In this document: piece after piece, positions 54,949 to 63,794 of the stretch | Layout of the letters: every line of letters begins with the position of its first letter | Numbering within the stretch: the stretch's first letter is position 1 | Assembly (NCBI RefSeq): GCF_018603885.1 | Contig: NZ_JAHGAW010000008.1 | Coordinates: 186,001-250,000, forward strand | DNA: 64,000 nucleotides | Origin: Sphingobium nicotianae | GTDB taxonomy: Bacteria > Pseudomonadota > Alphaproteobacteria > Sphingomonadales > Sphingomonadaceae | Direction: 5' to 3' | Notes under the pieces: model-generated | Told to the model about the DNA's origin: nothing | The model's database searches: none | The model's input: the letters and a program-made list of their open reading frames with translations, nothing else | Program-made: the position numbers and the translations under genes

Positions 54949-55778
54949 GCGGCGAGGCGTCCACGGACATTCGGTCACCCGAGCAGCTCGACGTCGATAC
55001 GCTGCTGGGCGACGCCGACTGGGCCGAGCCGATCCGCCGCGCCCCGGGCGAGGCGATCCTGACCGTCCAGACCGAAAGCTGGGAAGGGCCGCTCGACCTC
55101 CTGCTCTCGCTGGCGCGCACCCAGAAGGTGGATCTGCGCGAAATCTCGATCCTCGCGCTCGTCGAGCAATATCTGCGCTTCATCGAGGACGCAGTGGAGC
55201 TCCGGCTGGAACTGGCCGCCGATTATCTCGTCATGGCCGCCTGGCTGGCTTATCTCAAATCCGGCCTGCTGCTGCCCAAGGAAGCGCAGCCCGATCCCTC
55301 GCCCGAGGAACTGGCGCTGCGCCTGCATCTGCGCCTGCAGCGGCTGGAAGCAATGCGCGAGGCCGGCGCGCGCCTGATGGGCCGCGACCGCATCGGCCGT
55401 GACGTGTTCGTGCGCCCCGAGCCGGAAGGGCTGCACCGGCCCCGGTCGATCGTCTGGCAAGCCGGCCTGTTCGATCTCATCCAGGCCTATGGCCAGGTGA
55501 AGGCGCGCACCGCGCCGCGCATGCACATCGTCCATCGGCGCCCGGTGATGACGCTCGACGAGGCGATCGAGCGCGTCTCGCGCCTCATCGGCGTGCGGCT
55601 CGACTGGGCGGATCTGCGCAGCTTCCTGCCCGATCATGCCGATCCGCAGCTCAGGCGATCGGCGCTGGCGAGCAGTTTCGTCGCCGCGCTGGAACTGGCC
55701 AGGCAGGGGCGGGTGGAAATCCGGCAGGAGGCGATCTTCGCGCCACTTTACCTCAAGGCGCCGGAGGCACGCGCGTGA
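54945..55778 (+). CDS. scpA: Segregation and condensation protein A
   Basis: This 277-residue kleisin links SMC heads with ScpB in chromosome condensation. The N-terminal W-E-G-P-L-D-L-L-L-S-L-A and K-V-D-L-R-E-I-S-I are diagnostic, and the C-terminal winged helix ends with A-P-L-Y-L-K. The start overlaps nagZ by 4 nt and the stop overlaps scpB by 4 nt. Confidence 0.94.
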   Translation: MSGEASTDIRSPEQLDVDTLLGDADWAEPIRRAPGEAILTVQTESWEGPLDLLLSLARTQKVDLREISILALVEQYLRFIEDAVELRLELAADYLVMAAWLAYLKSGLLLPKEAQPDPSPEELALRLHLRLQRLEAMREAGARLMGRDRIGRDVFVRPEPEGLHRPRSIVWQAGLFDLIQAYGQVKARTAPRMHIVHRRPVMTLDEAIERVSRLIGVRLDWADLRSFLPDHADPQLRRSALASSFVAALELARQGRVEIRQEAIFAPLYLKAPEARA

Positions 55779-56374
55779 GCCTGACCATCTCCGCGCGTCT
55801 TGTCGAAGCGGTACTGTTCGCCGCCGAAGGGCCCCTGACCCAGCAGGAAATCCAGCGGCACTCGGCTTTGGAAGAAAGCGTCCTCCCGCATCTGACGGCG
55901 CTAGCCGATCATTATGCAGGGCGTGGCATCGAACTGGTGGAGCGCGGCGGTCGCTGGCATTTCCAGACCGCGGCGGATTTGAGCTACATCCTGCGACGCG
56001 AGCGCGAGGAGCCGCGCAAGCTCAGTCGCGCGGCGGTCGAGACGCTGGCGATCATCGCCTATCACGAGCCGGTCAGCCGCGCCGAGATCGAATCGATTCG
56101 CGGCGTCCAGGTCGCCAAGGGTACGCTTGACGTGCTGATGGAAGCAGGCTGGGTCCGCCCTGCCGGCCGCCGCGAGGTGCCGGGGCGTCCGCTCATCTAT
56201 GCGACGACAGGCGACTTTCTCAGCCATTTCGGCCTGACGAGCCGCCGCGACCTTCCCGGCATCGAGGATCTGCGCGCCGCCGGCCTGCTCGACCCGATCG
56301 ACCTCGCGATGGAGAGCATGGAGTCGCAGGCCCTGCTGGAGCGGGACGAGGTGGAGGAAGAGGGCGAGGACTAA
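55775..56374 (+). CDS. scpB: Segregation and condensation protein B
   Basis: This 199-residue tandem winged-helix protein starts with GTG. It shows V-E-A-V-L-F-A-A-E-G-P-L, L-S-R-A-A-V-E-T-L-A-I-I-A-Y-H-E-P-V-S-R (trimmed), G-R-R-E-V-P-G-R-P and an acidic tail (E-V-E-E-E-G-E-D). It dimerises and binds ScpA. A 154-bp repeat separates it from tatA. Confidence 0.93.
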   Translation: MSLTISARLVEAVLFAAEGPLTQQEIQRHSALEESVLPHLTALADHYAGRGIELVERGGRWHFQTAADLSYILRREREEPRKLSRAAVETLAIIAYHEPVSRAEIESIRGVQVAKGTLDVLMEAGWVRPAGRREVPGRPLIYATTGDFLSHFGLTSRRDLPGIEDLRAAGLLDPIDLAMESMESQALLERDEVEEEGED

Positions 56375-56378
56375 ATAA

Positions 56379-56532
56379 GCCCCTCCCTTTCAAGGGAGGG
56401 CGCATCGGGTCGGTCATGCCCCCCGGCATGACCTAAACAGCGCGGGGCGCTGTTTACCCGACGCGGGGTGGGTGTCGCGCAGCGATCTGCGACCTTGCAG
56501 CCCCACCCCAACCCTCCCCTGAAGGGGAGGGG
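56379..56532. repeat. Family-C repeat, long form (154 bp)
   Basis: It begins gcccctccctttcaagggag and ends ccctgaaggggaggggc. The middle contains gtcatgccccccggcatgac and aaacagcgcggggcgctgtt. The same element lies inverted at 37246-37400. It fills the scpB-tatA gap. Confidence 0.88.
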
Positions 56533-56634
56533 CCACTGAAAATAGACTCGCTTCCATCAAGAAGCCAAGCCGTCACGGCCATTGCGCAGCGGGTGCCAAG
56601 AGCCTAGTTAGGGCGCGTACACAGGAGATTTTTC

Positions 56635-56877
56635 ATGGGTTCCTTTTCAGCCCTGCACTGGATCGTGGTCATCCTCGTCGTCGTGCTGCTGTTCGGCGGC
56701 GGGCGTATCTCGGGCGTGATGGGTGACGTCGCCAAGGGCATCAAGAGCTTCAAGAAAGGGCTCGCCGAGGACGACGATGATGTCGCCGCCTCTGCCAAGC
56801 CCGCGCAGCGCATCCCGCAGCAGACCCCGGTTGGCGAGCCAAGCGCCACCCGCGATGAGCATAAGCTCGACAGCTAA
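56635..56877 (+). CDS. tatA: Sec-independent translocase protein TatA
   Basis: This 80-residue protein has one N-terminal membrane helix ([12 protein letters not shown]), the F-G-G-G-R-I hinge and an amphipathic helix ([12 protein letters not shown]), then an acidic tail. TatA oligomers form the translocation pathway for folded proteins. tatB follows after 33 nt. Confidence 0.94.
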   Translation: MGSFSALHWIVVILVVVLLFGGGRISGVMGDVAKGIKSFKKGLAEDDDDVAASAKPAQRIPQQTPVGEPSATRDEHKLDS

Positions 56878-56910
56878 TACCCGCTGACCGAGGCAGGGGA
56901 ACGGCCGAAC

Positions 56911-57324
56911 ATGTTCGATATCGGCTCATCCGAGCTGTTGCTGATCATCGTGGTTGCGATCGTGGTGATCGGCCCGAAGGATCTGCCGCGCGCGCTCTAC
57001 AAGGTGGGCCAGGTCGTCGGCAAGGCGAAGGGCATGGCCCGCCATTTCCGCACCGGCATCGACGCGATGATCCGCGAGGCGGAGCTGGAGGAGCTGCAGA
57101 AGCAGTGGGCCGCCGAAAATGAGCGAATCATGGCGCAGACCTTGCCCGACCTTGGCGGACGGATGACATCGCTGGTCGACGAGAGCGCGACTGCCGGCGA
57201 GCTTCCGCCGCCCGCGGCCGCCGCCGCATCGTCGGAGGCCGTCGCGGACGGATCGCCCGTAGAGCCCACGCTCCCGCTTGACGCACCACATGGCGAAGTG
57301 CCCAAGGGCTCGTCGGCGGCATGA
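56911..57324 (+). CDS. tatB: Sec-independent translocase protein TatB
   Basis: This 137-residue protein has the TatB N-terminus [12 protein letters not shown], the [10 protein letters not shown] turn after the membrane helix, a long amphipathic helix, and an Ala/Pro-rich tail. It forms the signal-binding complex with TatC. It overlaps tatC by 4 nt (57321-57324). Confidence 0.94.
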   Translation: MFDIGSSELLLIIVVAIVVIGPKDLPRALYKVGQVVGKAKGMARHFRTGIDAMIREAELEELQKQWAAENERIMAQTLPDLGGRMTSLVDESATAGELPPPAAAAASSEAVADGSPVEPTLPLDAPHGEVPKGSSAA

Positions 57325-58094
57325 GGGACATTGACGAGACCAAGGCGCCGCTGATCGAGCACCTGATCGAGCTGCGCCGTCGCCTGCTCATCTCGATCGC
57401 GGCTTTGTTCGTCTCCGGCGCGGTCTGCTTCTATTTCTCCGACCAGATCCTCGCCTTCCTCGTCGAGCCGCTCAAGAAGGGCTTTGGCGATGCGCAGGGC
57501 CGCCTCGTCTATACCAAGCTGTATGAGGCCTTCTTCGTGCAGCTCAAGGTCGCGATGTTCGGCGCCTTTTTCGTGTCCTTCCCGATCACCGCGAACCAGC
57601 TCTGGCTGTTCATCGCGCCCGGGCTCTACAGCAAGGAGAAGCGCGCGCTGCTGCCGTTTCTGCTCGCGACGCCGATCCTGTTCGTCATGGGCGCGGCGCT
57701 GGCTTATTATGTGGTGATGCCCACAGCCTTCCATTTCTTCCTGAAATTCCAGGGGAACAGCGGTGGAATCACGGTCGAGGCGCTGCCCAGTATGGACAGT
57801 TATCTCAGCCTGGTCATGCAGTTCATTCTGGCTTTCGGGATCAGTTTCCTGCTGCCGGTTCTGGTCATGCTGCTCAACCGGGCCGGCCTGGTCAGCCGCC
57901 ATCAACTGGTCAGCGTGCGGCGCTACGTGATCGTCGCGGCGGTGATCGTCGCTGCGGTGCTGACGCCGCCGGACGTCATCTCGCAGCTCATGCTCGCGAT
58001 CCCGCTGATCCTGCTCTACGAGCTGGCGCTGATCGCCATCTGGTTCACGGAGCGGCGCGAGGCGAAGGAACAGGCGCTGGCGAACGCCGAATAG
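57321..58094 (+). CDS. tatC: Sec-independent translocase protein TatC
   Basis: This 257-residue six-helix membrane protein binds twin-arginine signals. It has the H-L-I-E-L-R-R-R motif near residue 13, the F-S/V-E-P-L-K-K loop, and the helix [10 protein letters not shown]. Its last 50 nt overlap the convergent wall-hydrolase gene's 3' end. Confidence 0.95.
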   Translation: MRDIDETKAPLIEHLIELRRRLLISIAALFVSGAVCFYFSDQILAFLVEPLKKGFGDAQGRLVYTKLYEAFFVQLKVAMFGAFFVSFPITANQLWLFIAPGLYSKEKRALLPFLLATPILFVMGAALAYYVVMPTAFHFFLKFQGNSGGITVEALPSMDSYLSLVMQFILAFGISFLLPVLVMLLNRAGLVSRHQLVSVRRYVIVAAVIVAAVLTPPDVISQLMLAIPLILLYELALIAIWFTERREAKEQALANAE

Positions 58095-59187
58095 CGCCTG
58101 AGGGGCGGTTCAAGGGTCGCCCGCTGTTGAGATATTCCGGCTTCACGTCTCCCGACTGGATCAGGACGCGCGGCGTGGGGTTCGCGGCGGGCAGCGTAGC
58201 CGGCACGCTTGCGATCGCAACCGGGGACGCAACGATCGGCGCCGGCGCTGGCGGAAGACCCGCTGCCGCGCTCTCGACCGGGATCGCCGGGATCAGCGCG
58301 GGGCTGTTGCGCGGATCGAGATAGGCATTGGCGCTCGGGCCATTGATCGTCTCGATGCCGGCATAGGCGTCGCGGAACCGGCCGGGCGTGCCGCTCGGGC
58401 CCGGGGCGCGATAGAAGATATGCGCGCCGATGATCGCCGAGGCATGCATCTGTGTGGCCCAGCCCGGAAAAACGGTGAGCGTGTGATAATAGGTCGCGAG
58501 GCCGGCCGGCTCGAACACCTTGCCGCCCAGCGCCTCCTCGGCGACCCGCCGCGCGCGCAGCCATTTGTCGCCATTGGGGATGCGCGCCATCGAGCCGTCG
58601 CAACTGAAAGTGAACTGGCAGCGCAGATCGTCGCGCTCCGTCCCCTGATAGACGACGCCGCAGATGCTGTTGGGCCAGTCCGGGCTGCGCAGCCGATTGA
58701 GCACTACCTGCGCGACCGCGCGCTGCCCTTCCTCGGGCTCGTTGGCCGCCTCGTAATAGATGGCGTTGGTCAGGCAGGAGAGGGCGCGCAGCCGGTCGAC
58801 CGGCGTGCGCCCCACGAACCGGTAGGACGCGGCCGCCGGGCCGATGTCGATCGCCAGAATGTGCCTGTTGCCGCGCCATCTGGCGGGAAGTCCGTTGGCC
58901 GCGCCACTCGCTCCCGGAGCCGGATCGAACGCGTCCTGTGCGAAGAAATAGGCCGAGCCCGGAAAGGTCTCGCCCGATCGCTCGATGAGATTAGGAACCG
59001 AGACCGCCGCCATCTGCGCCGGCGATGCGCCGTGCGTGCCCGATATCTCTCCGGCTGCAATCGGGACGAGGCGCAGCGCGAGGGCGATCAGCACGAACGG
59101 CACAATCCAGCGCCACACCGACAGGCGCTGCCGGGTCACCAGGACCGGCGGGTAGAATCGGTCGCCTCCGGGCGCGGGATCGGACAT
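58045..59187 (-). CDS. SleB-type cell-wall hydrolase
   Basis: This 380-residue protein has an N-terminal membrane anchor (W-I-V-P-F-V-L-I-A-L-A-L), then the Hydrolase_2/SleB domain with N-A-I-Y-Y-E-A-A-N-E-P (catalytic Glu region), V-A-Q-V-V-L-N-R and T-Y-Y-H-T-L. A Pro/Ala-rich tail follows. It likely cuts peptidoglycan glycan strands in the periplasm. ATG 59187 gives the anchor; an upstream in-frame start at 59412 would run through the family-D repeat. Confidence 0.88.
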   Translation of the reverse strand: MSDPAPGGDRFYPPVLVTRQRLSVWRWIVPFVLIALALRLVPIAAGEISGTHGASPAQMAAVSVPNLIERSGETFPGSAYFFAQDAFDPAPGASGAANGLPARWRGNRHILAIDIGPAAASYRFVGRTPVDRLRALSCLTNAIYYEAANEPEEGQRAVAQVVLNRLRSPDWPNSICGVVYQGTERDDLRCQFTFSCDGSMARIPNGDKWLRARRVAEEALGGKVFEPAGLATYYHTLTVFPGWATQMHASAIIGAHIFYRAPGPSGTPGRFRDAYAGIETINGPSANAYLDPRNSPALIPAIPVESAAAGLPPAPAPIVASPVAIASVPATLPAANPTPRVLIQSGDVKPEYLNSGRPLNRPSGAIRRSPAPVPSPRAAP

Positions 59188-59237
59188 TGGCCGCGCATAG
59201 CAGAAACAAGGTAAATTTTCCTGAACCTGTCTTTCCA

Positions 59238-59375
59238 TTCCTCCCTGAGCTCGCTCGGGGAGGGGGACCGCGACGCGTAGCGGCGTGGTGGAGGGGAAAT
59301 GCCGAGCTGTCGGCCTTCGGCCGCCCCTCCACCGCCTTCGGCGGTCCCCCCTCCCCAAGCGAGCTTGGGGAGGAA
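59238..59375. repeat. Family-D repeat, copy 2 (138 bp)
   Basis: The ends attcctccctgagctcgctc and gcgagcttggggaggaat are inverted. Inside are ggtggaggggaaat and gcccctccaccgccttcggc. Size and plan match 15847-15985. It lies between the divergent wall-hydrolase and cysK genes. Confidence 0.8.
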
Positions 59376-59457
59376 TGAAGCGGTGCAACCTGCACTTCGC
59401 GAGACTCCACATCTCCTTGCTTGCCGTCCGAGCCTTGGCATCCTACGTGATGCAGCG

Positions 59458-60444
59458 ATGACCGTTCACAGCGACACGCTCTCTCTCATTGGCAACACGC
59501 CGCTGGTGCGGTTGGCCGGCCCTTCCAAGGCCAGCGGCGCCGAAATCTACGGCAAGTGCGAGTTCATGAATCCCGGCGCCTCGGTCAAGGACCGTGCCGC
59601 GCTCTACATCGTCGAGGATGCCGAGGAGAAGGGCCAGCTCCAGCCCGGCGGCACGATCGTCGAGGGGACGGCGGGCAATACCGGCATCGGCCTTGCCCTC
59701 GTCGGCAATGCGAAGGGTTACAAGACGATCATCGTCATGCCCGAGACGCAGAGCCGCGAGAAGATGGACACGCTGCGCGCGCTCGGCGCCGAGCTGGTGC
59801 TGGTTCCGGCCGCGCCTTTCTCCAATCCCGGCCATTTCGTCCACACCTCGCGCCGCATCGCCGAGGAGACACCGAACGCCATCTGGGCGAACCAGTTCGA
59901 CAATACCGCCAATCGCAAGGCGCATATCCTCGGCACCTCCGAGGAAATCTGGGCGCAGATGGAAGGGCGGGTCGACGGCTTCACCTGCGCCGCGGGCACG
60001 GGCGGCACGATCGCCGGTGTCGGGCTCGGCCTCAAGCAGAAGGATGAGCGCGTCACGATCGCGCTCACCGATCCGCACGGCGCGGCGCTCTACAATTATT
60101 ATGCGCATGGCGAGCTGAAGGCCGAGGGAAGCAGCGTCGCCGAGGGCATCGGGCAGGGGCGCATCACCGCCAATCTCGACGGTGCGCCGATCGACACGCA
60201 ATATCGCATCTCGGATCAGGAAGGCATGGTCTGGGTCGAGAAGCTGATGGGCGAGGGGCTGTGCGTGGGCCTCTCCACCGGTATCAATATTGCGGGCGCC
60301 GTGGCGCTGGGCAAGCAGCTCGGCCCGGGCAGCCGCATCGTGACCATCCTGTGCGACACGGGCCTGCGTTATCTCTCGACACTCTACAATCGTGAGTGGC
60401 TCGTCTCCAAGGGCTTGACGCCGTTCCCCTGGCTGTCAAATTGA
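59458..60444 (+). CDS. cysK: Cysteine synthase A
   Basis: This 328-residue PLP enzyme makes cysteine from O-acetylserine and sulphide. The PLP lysine is Lys44 in N-P-G-A-S-V-K-D-R, followed by E-G-T-A-G-N-T-G-I-G (substrate loop) and A-G-T-G-G-T-I-A-G (phosphate loop). ATG 59458 is chosen; an upstream extension crosses a repeat. It may lead a unit with the next two genes (23- and 20-nt gaps). Confidence 0.93.
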   Translation: MTVHSDTLSLIGNTPLVRLAGPSKASGAEIYGKCEFMNPGASVKDRAALYIVEDAEEKGQLQPGGTIVEGTAGNTGIGLALVGNAKGYKTIIVMPETQSREKMDTLRALGAELVLVPAAPFSNPGHFVHTSRRIAEETPNAIWANQFDNTANRKAHILGTSEEIWAQMEGRVDGFTCAAGTGGTIAGVGLGLKQKDERVTIALTDPHGAALYNYYAHGELKAEGSSVAEGIGQGRITANLDGAPIDTQYRISDQEGMVWVEKLMGEGLCVGLSTGINIAGAVALGKQLGPGSRIVTILCDTGLRYLSTLYNREWLVSKGLTPFPWLSN

Positions 60445-60467
60445 GGCTGGCGGTCCGGAGGCGACCC

Positions 60468-60803
60468 ATGGCTCTGAGAAATGAATTGCGAGCGCACCGT
60501 GAGGAGCTCCAGCGTGTGCAGATCGGCCTCGTCGGGCTGGCGGCGGTGTTGCTGGTGGTGACGCTCGCCAATCTCGTCATCCAGACCGCGCGGGGCGATG
60601 GTCCGGGGTCGAATGGCGCGCCGGTCGAGCAGGTCGCGTCGGGAACGGCAGGCGCCAATGGCGCGGCTGAACCGACCGAGCCGCTCGCCGATCTTGGCGT
60701 CACCCCCACGGCTGACACCGCCGCCCCCTCGGTACCGGATCTGGAGCCTGATCCGCGCTTGCGCAAGCGCATGGACCGCGATCCCAAGCAATCGCAGCGC
60801 TAA
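60468..60803 (+). CDS. Single-pass membrane protein of unknown function
   Basis: This 111-residue protein has a basic N-terminus, one hydrophobic segment (residues 19-41, G-L-V-G-L-A-A-V-L-L-V-V-T-L), and a periplasmic Pro/Ala/Thr-rich tail ending in a basic stretch (R-L-R-K-R-M-D-R-D). I recognise no family. CGGAGG precedes ATG 60468. It lies between cysK and a GldG-like gene. Confidence 0.7.
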   Translation: MALRNELRAHREELQRVQIGLVGLAAVLLVVTLANLVIQTARGDGPGSNGAPVEQVASGTAGANGAAEPTEPLADLGVTPTADTAAPSVPDLEPDPRLRKRMDRDPKQSQR

Positions 60804-60823
60804 AGCCTGCCGAGCGGCCGGCC

Positions 60824-62134
60824 ATGGCGCGCGTGCTGATCTCCGCCTTGATTCTCTTTCTCATTGCCGGTGCGGCATTGCTGCTCGGCCTTGCCGGAAC
60901 GGCGTTGCACACCGGGCGGATCGATCCGTTCGACTGGCTGCTGCCCGGCGCGGCGGCGATCCTGTGCTTGCGGTGGTATGGCGGGCGCAGTGGCTGGAGG
61001 TCGGCGGCGATCGCCTGGACCCTGGTCATGGCGCCAACGACCCTGCTCATCCTGCTGGTCGCATCGCGGCAGCCTTGGTTCGATCTGGCGATGCTCGGCG
61101 GCGCTCTGGCGGGCATCGCGGCGGCGGCCGGCTGGGCTTTCGTGCGTGCCGCGTCGTTGCGCCGGCCGTCGCTTGTCCTGCTGTCCCTGCTCGTTGTTGG
61201 CGGCCGGGAGGCCATGCTGCTGGCCTCGCGCGACAGTCCGCAAACGCCATCCGCAGGGCGCCCGGCTGTGGGCGTGATCAGTGCGCTGCCGCTCTACGGG
61301 GCTGCCCTGGCGCCGGCCGGCCAGACCGATATGCTGCGCGATACTGCACGAACCACGCCGATATGGGACATGCTGGGGCGCGACTATGATCTGCGCCCGA
61401 TCGATCATCTCGATCCAGCGGCCCTTACGCCCTTCCGGCGTCTGCTCATCGCCCAGCCGCGCCAGCTCGCGCCGACCGAGCTGGTCGCGCTCGATGGCTG
61501 GGTGCGTGGCGGCGGCTACGCGCTGGTCCTGGCCGATCCGCTGCTCGGCTGGCCGGACCCGCGTCCGCTCGGCGATCCGCGACGGACACCGCTTACCAGT
61601 CTTCTGGACCCCCTGCTGACGCACTGGGGCCTGCAGCTCGAGCCAGCCCGAGGCGGCGCAGTGGAAAGGCGCATCCTGAAAAGCGGCGCGCTTCTGCAGA
61701 TGACGGGCGCCTCGCGTTTTACGCGGCTGGCGCGTGGCGATGCGCGCTGCGAGCTTGGCGAGGAGGGGCTGATCGCCCGCTGTGTCGTGGGGCGAGGGCA
61801 TGTCCGCCTCATTGCCGACGCCGATTGGATCGATGACCGCCTGTGGACGTTCGATCCCACGATCCCCCATGACCGTGCCGCCTGGACCAGCGATGCCGTG
61901 CCAGCGCTCCGCACCTGGCTGCGTCCCGACAGTATGCGAGTCGACTCGCCCGGCATCTGGCTGGTGGATCAAAATCGGCTGATTTCCGCGCTCCGCTGGG
62001 CCTTCCTCCTGCTGCTTCTGCTGGTGGCGGCCTGGGCCGTCGTGAAGCGGCTCCCCACGACTTCCCATATGCGCTCCGTCAAGCCACCGGACCAAAAAAG
62101 GAACATAGGAGGTCTAAAAGCTGATTCCAGGTAA
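60824..62134 (+). CDS. GldG/DUF4350-like membrane protein
   Basis: This 436-residue protein has about five N-terminal membrane segments (residues 1-130), then a soluble domain with V-G-V-I-S-A-L-P-L-Y-G, L-L-I-A-Q-P-R-Q-L-A-P-T-E-L and G-W-V-R-G-G-G-Y-A-L-V-L-A-D-P, and a final helix (A-F-L-L-L-L-L-L-V-A-A-W). This glutaminase-like exported domain resembles GldG and DUF4350 proteins of ABC-type systems, but no ABC ATPase is beside it. Function unknown. Confidence 0.7.
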   Translation: MARVLISALILFLIAGAALLLGLAGTALHTGRIDPFDWLLPGAAAILCLRWYGGRSGWRSAAIAWTLVMAPTTLLILLVASRQPWFDLAMLGGALAGIAAAAGWAFVRAASLRRPSLVLLSLLVVGGREAMLLASRDSPQTPSAGRPAVGVISALPLYGAALAPAGQTDMLRDTARTTPIWDMLGRDYDLRPIDHLDPAALTPFRRLLIAQPRQLAPTELVALDGWVRGGGYALVLADPLLGWPDPRPLGDPRRTPLTSLLDPLLTHWGLQLEPARGGAVERRILKSGALLQMTGASRFTRLARGDARCELGEEGLIARCVVGRGHVRLIADADWIDDRLWTFDPTIPHDRAAWTSDAVPALRTWLRPDSMRVDSPGIWLVDQNRLISALRWAFLLLLLLVAAWAVVKRLPTTSHMRSVKPPDQKRNIGGLKADSR

Positions 62135-62160
62135 CACTTCCCCGGAATCCATCATGATTT

Positions 62161-62174
62161 CCCATGAATTCCCA
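62161..62174 (-). promoter_or_regulatory. Possible MraZ-binding repeats
   Basis: cccatgaattccca gives two TGGG units on the minus strand at 10-bp spacing, the arrangement MraZ binds upstream of its own operon in E. coli. Only two units are seen at that phase; further CCCA sites at 62192 and 62217 are off-phase. Confidence 0.4.
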
Positions 62175-62319
62175 TATTTTGCTTTCGCGATCCCAGGCAC
62201 TTTGATAGGAAAGTGACCCAAGGGGCAGCTCGTCTCATTCCCGGACATCGACGCCGTGCGCATGCGCGTTTCGGCAACGGGGAGACGTTTGTCCCGAGGA
62301 CAGGGAGCGTTGGCGCCAA

Positions 62320-62820
62320 GTGGCTGGGGCAGTTTTCAAGGGATATGGCAGCAGCGCCCTCGATTCGAAGGGGCGCTTCGTCATGCCTGCGAACTTCCGC
62401 GGCGAACTGCGCAAAAGCTGCACCGTCGAGACCCGCATCCAGCTGCGGCTGGACGAGAACCGCCCCTATCTCACGGTCTTCGGCGATTCCGAGCTGCTGG
62501 CCTTTCAGGCCGAATCCGAAGCCAAGGCGCAAGCTGCCCGCGCCCGCGGCGAGGACTTCGATCAGGACATGCACGACATGGCCTTCTTCGTCGGCATCGA
62601 CGAAGTGAATCTGGATGGCGCCGGCCGCTTCGCCATCCCGCGCGAAGTGCGCGAATCCGCCGGCATTTCGGATGCGATCTTCTTCACCGGCGCCAATCGC
62701 GTGATCCAGCTCTGGGATCCCCAGCGCTTCCTCGATCTTGGCCCCAAGAACAGCGTGATCGATGGCTTCTGCCGCAAGTTCATGGCGGAAGTCGAAGCCA
62801 AGCGGAGGGCGAAGGCATGA
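62320..62820 (+). CDS. mraZ: Transcriptional regulator MraZ
   Basis: This 166-residue protein has two MraZ repeats with D-S-K-G-R-F-V-M-P and [10 protein letters not shown] (DXXXR motifs). It represses the division and wall cluster. It starts at GTG 62320. The 186-nt leader upstream holds the candidate operator. Its stop overlaps rsmH by 4 nt. Confidence 0.94.
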   Translation: MAGAVFKGYGSSALDSKGRFVMPANFRGELRKSCTVETRIQLRLDENRPYLTVFGDSELLAFQAESEAKAQAARARGEDFDQDMHDMAFFVGIDEVNLDGAGRFAIPREVRESAGISDAIFFTGANRVIQLWDPQRFLDLGPKNSVIDGFCRKFMAEVEAKRRAKA

Positions 62821-63794
62821 GCCACGCCGCTTCAGCAACCCCGCCGGCCGAGCCGCACCTGCCCGTGCTGCTCGACGAAAGCGTCGAGGCGCTCGCCATT
62901 GCCCCCGGCGAGACGCATGTCGACGGCACTTTCGGCGCCGGCGGGCACAGTTCCGCCATGGCGGCGCGCGGCGCGCGCGTCGTCTCGATCGACCAGGACC
63001 CGGATGCGATCGCGGAGGGTCAGGCGGTCGTCGCGGCGAGCGACGGCGCGATCCGCCTGCTGCACGGCAATTTCGCGGTGATGGACGCGCTTCTCGCGGA
63101 AGCCGGCTACGGCTCCGTCGATGGCGTCCTGCTCGACATCGGCGTGTCGTCCATGCATCTCGACCGGGCGCGGCGCGGCTTCTCGTTCCGCTTTCCCGAT
63201 GCACCGCTCGACATGCGGATGAGCCAGGCCGGCGAGACGGCGGCGGAATTGCTCAACCGTATCGACGAAAGCGAGCTTGCCGACATTCTCTACACTTATG
63301 GCGAGGAGCGCCAGTCGCGCCGCGTTGCCCGGTTCATCGTCGCGGCGCGCCCTCTGGCGACGATCGGCGATCTGGTCGGCGCCGTCCACAAGGCGCTTGG
63401 CAAGCGGCCGGGCGACAAGACCGATCCGGCCACGCGGACGTTTCAGGCGATCCGCATCTATCTGAACGGTGAGCTGGATGCGCTGGAGCGCGGGCTCGAT
63501 GCCGCCGAGGCCGTGCTGCGTCCCGGCGGGCGGCTCGCCGTCATCACTTTCCACAGCCTCGAGGATCGCATCGTCAAGAATTTCCTGCGCGCCCGTTCCG
63601 GTCAGGATGCCGGCGGATCGCGCCACCGCCCCGAGGCGCGCGCCACCCGGGCGCCGACCTTTCACAAGCCTGCCCGGGCCGTCCGCCCCGGCGACGCGGA
63701 GCTTGCCCGCAATCCCCGTGCCCGCTCCGCCACCCTGCGCAGCGCCGTGCGGACGGACGCCCCAGCCTGGAACCATGTGGGAGCACAGTCATGA
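62817..63794 (+). CDS. rsmH: 16S rRNA (cytosine-1402 N4) methyltransferase
   Basis: This 325-residue enzyme methylates C1402 of 16S rRNA with S-adenosylmethionine. It has [20 protein letters not shown] (SAM site), [10 protein letters not shown] and [14 protein letters not shown] overlaps join it to mraZ before and ftsL after. Confidence 0.96.
   Translation: MSHAASATPPAEPHLPVLLDESVEALAIAPGETHVDGTFGAGGHSSAMAARGARVVSIDQDPDAIAEGQAVVAASDGAIRLLHGNFAVMDALLAEAGYGSVDGVLLDIGVSSMHLDRARRGFSFRFPDAPLDMRMSQAGETAAELLNRIDESELADILYTYGEERQSRRVARFIVAARPLATIGDLVGAVHKALGKRPGDKTDPATRTFQAIRIYLNGELDALERGLDAAEAVLRPGGRLAVITFHSLEDRIVKNFLRARSGQDAGGSRHRPEARATRAPTFHKPARAVRPGDAELARNPRARSATLRSAVRTDAPAWNHVGAQS

Noticed and set aside
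59299-59457. N-terminal extension of cysteine synthase
   Set aside because: The added residues come from the family-D repeat and have no similarity to CysK.
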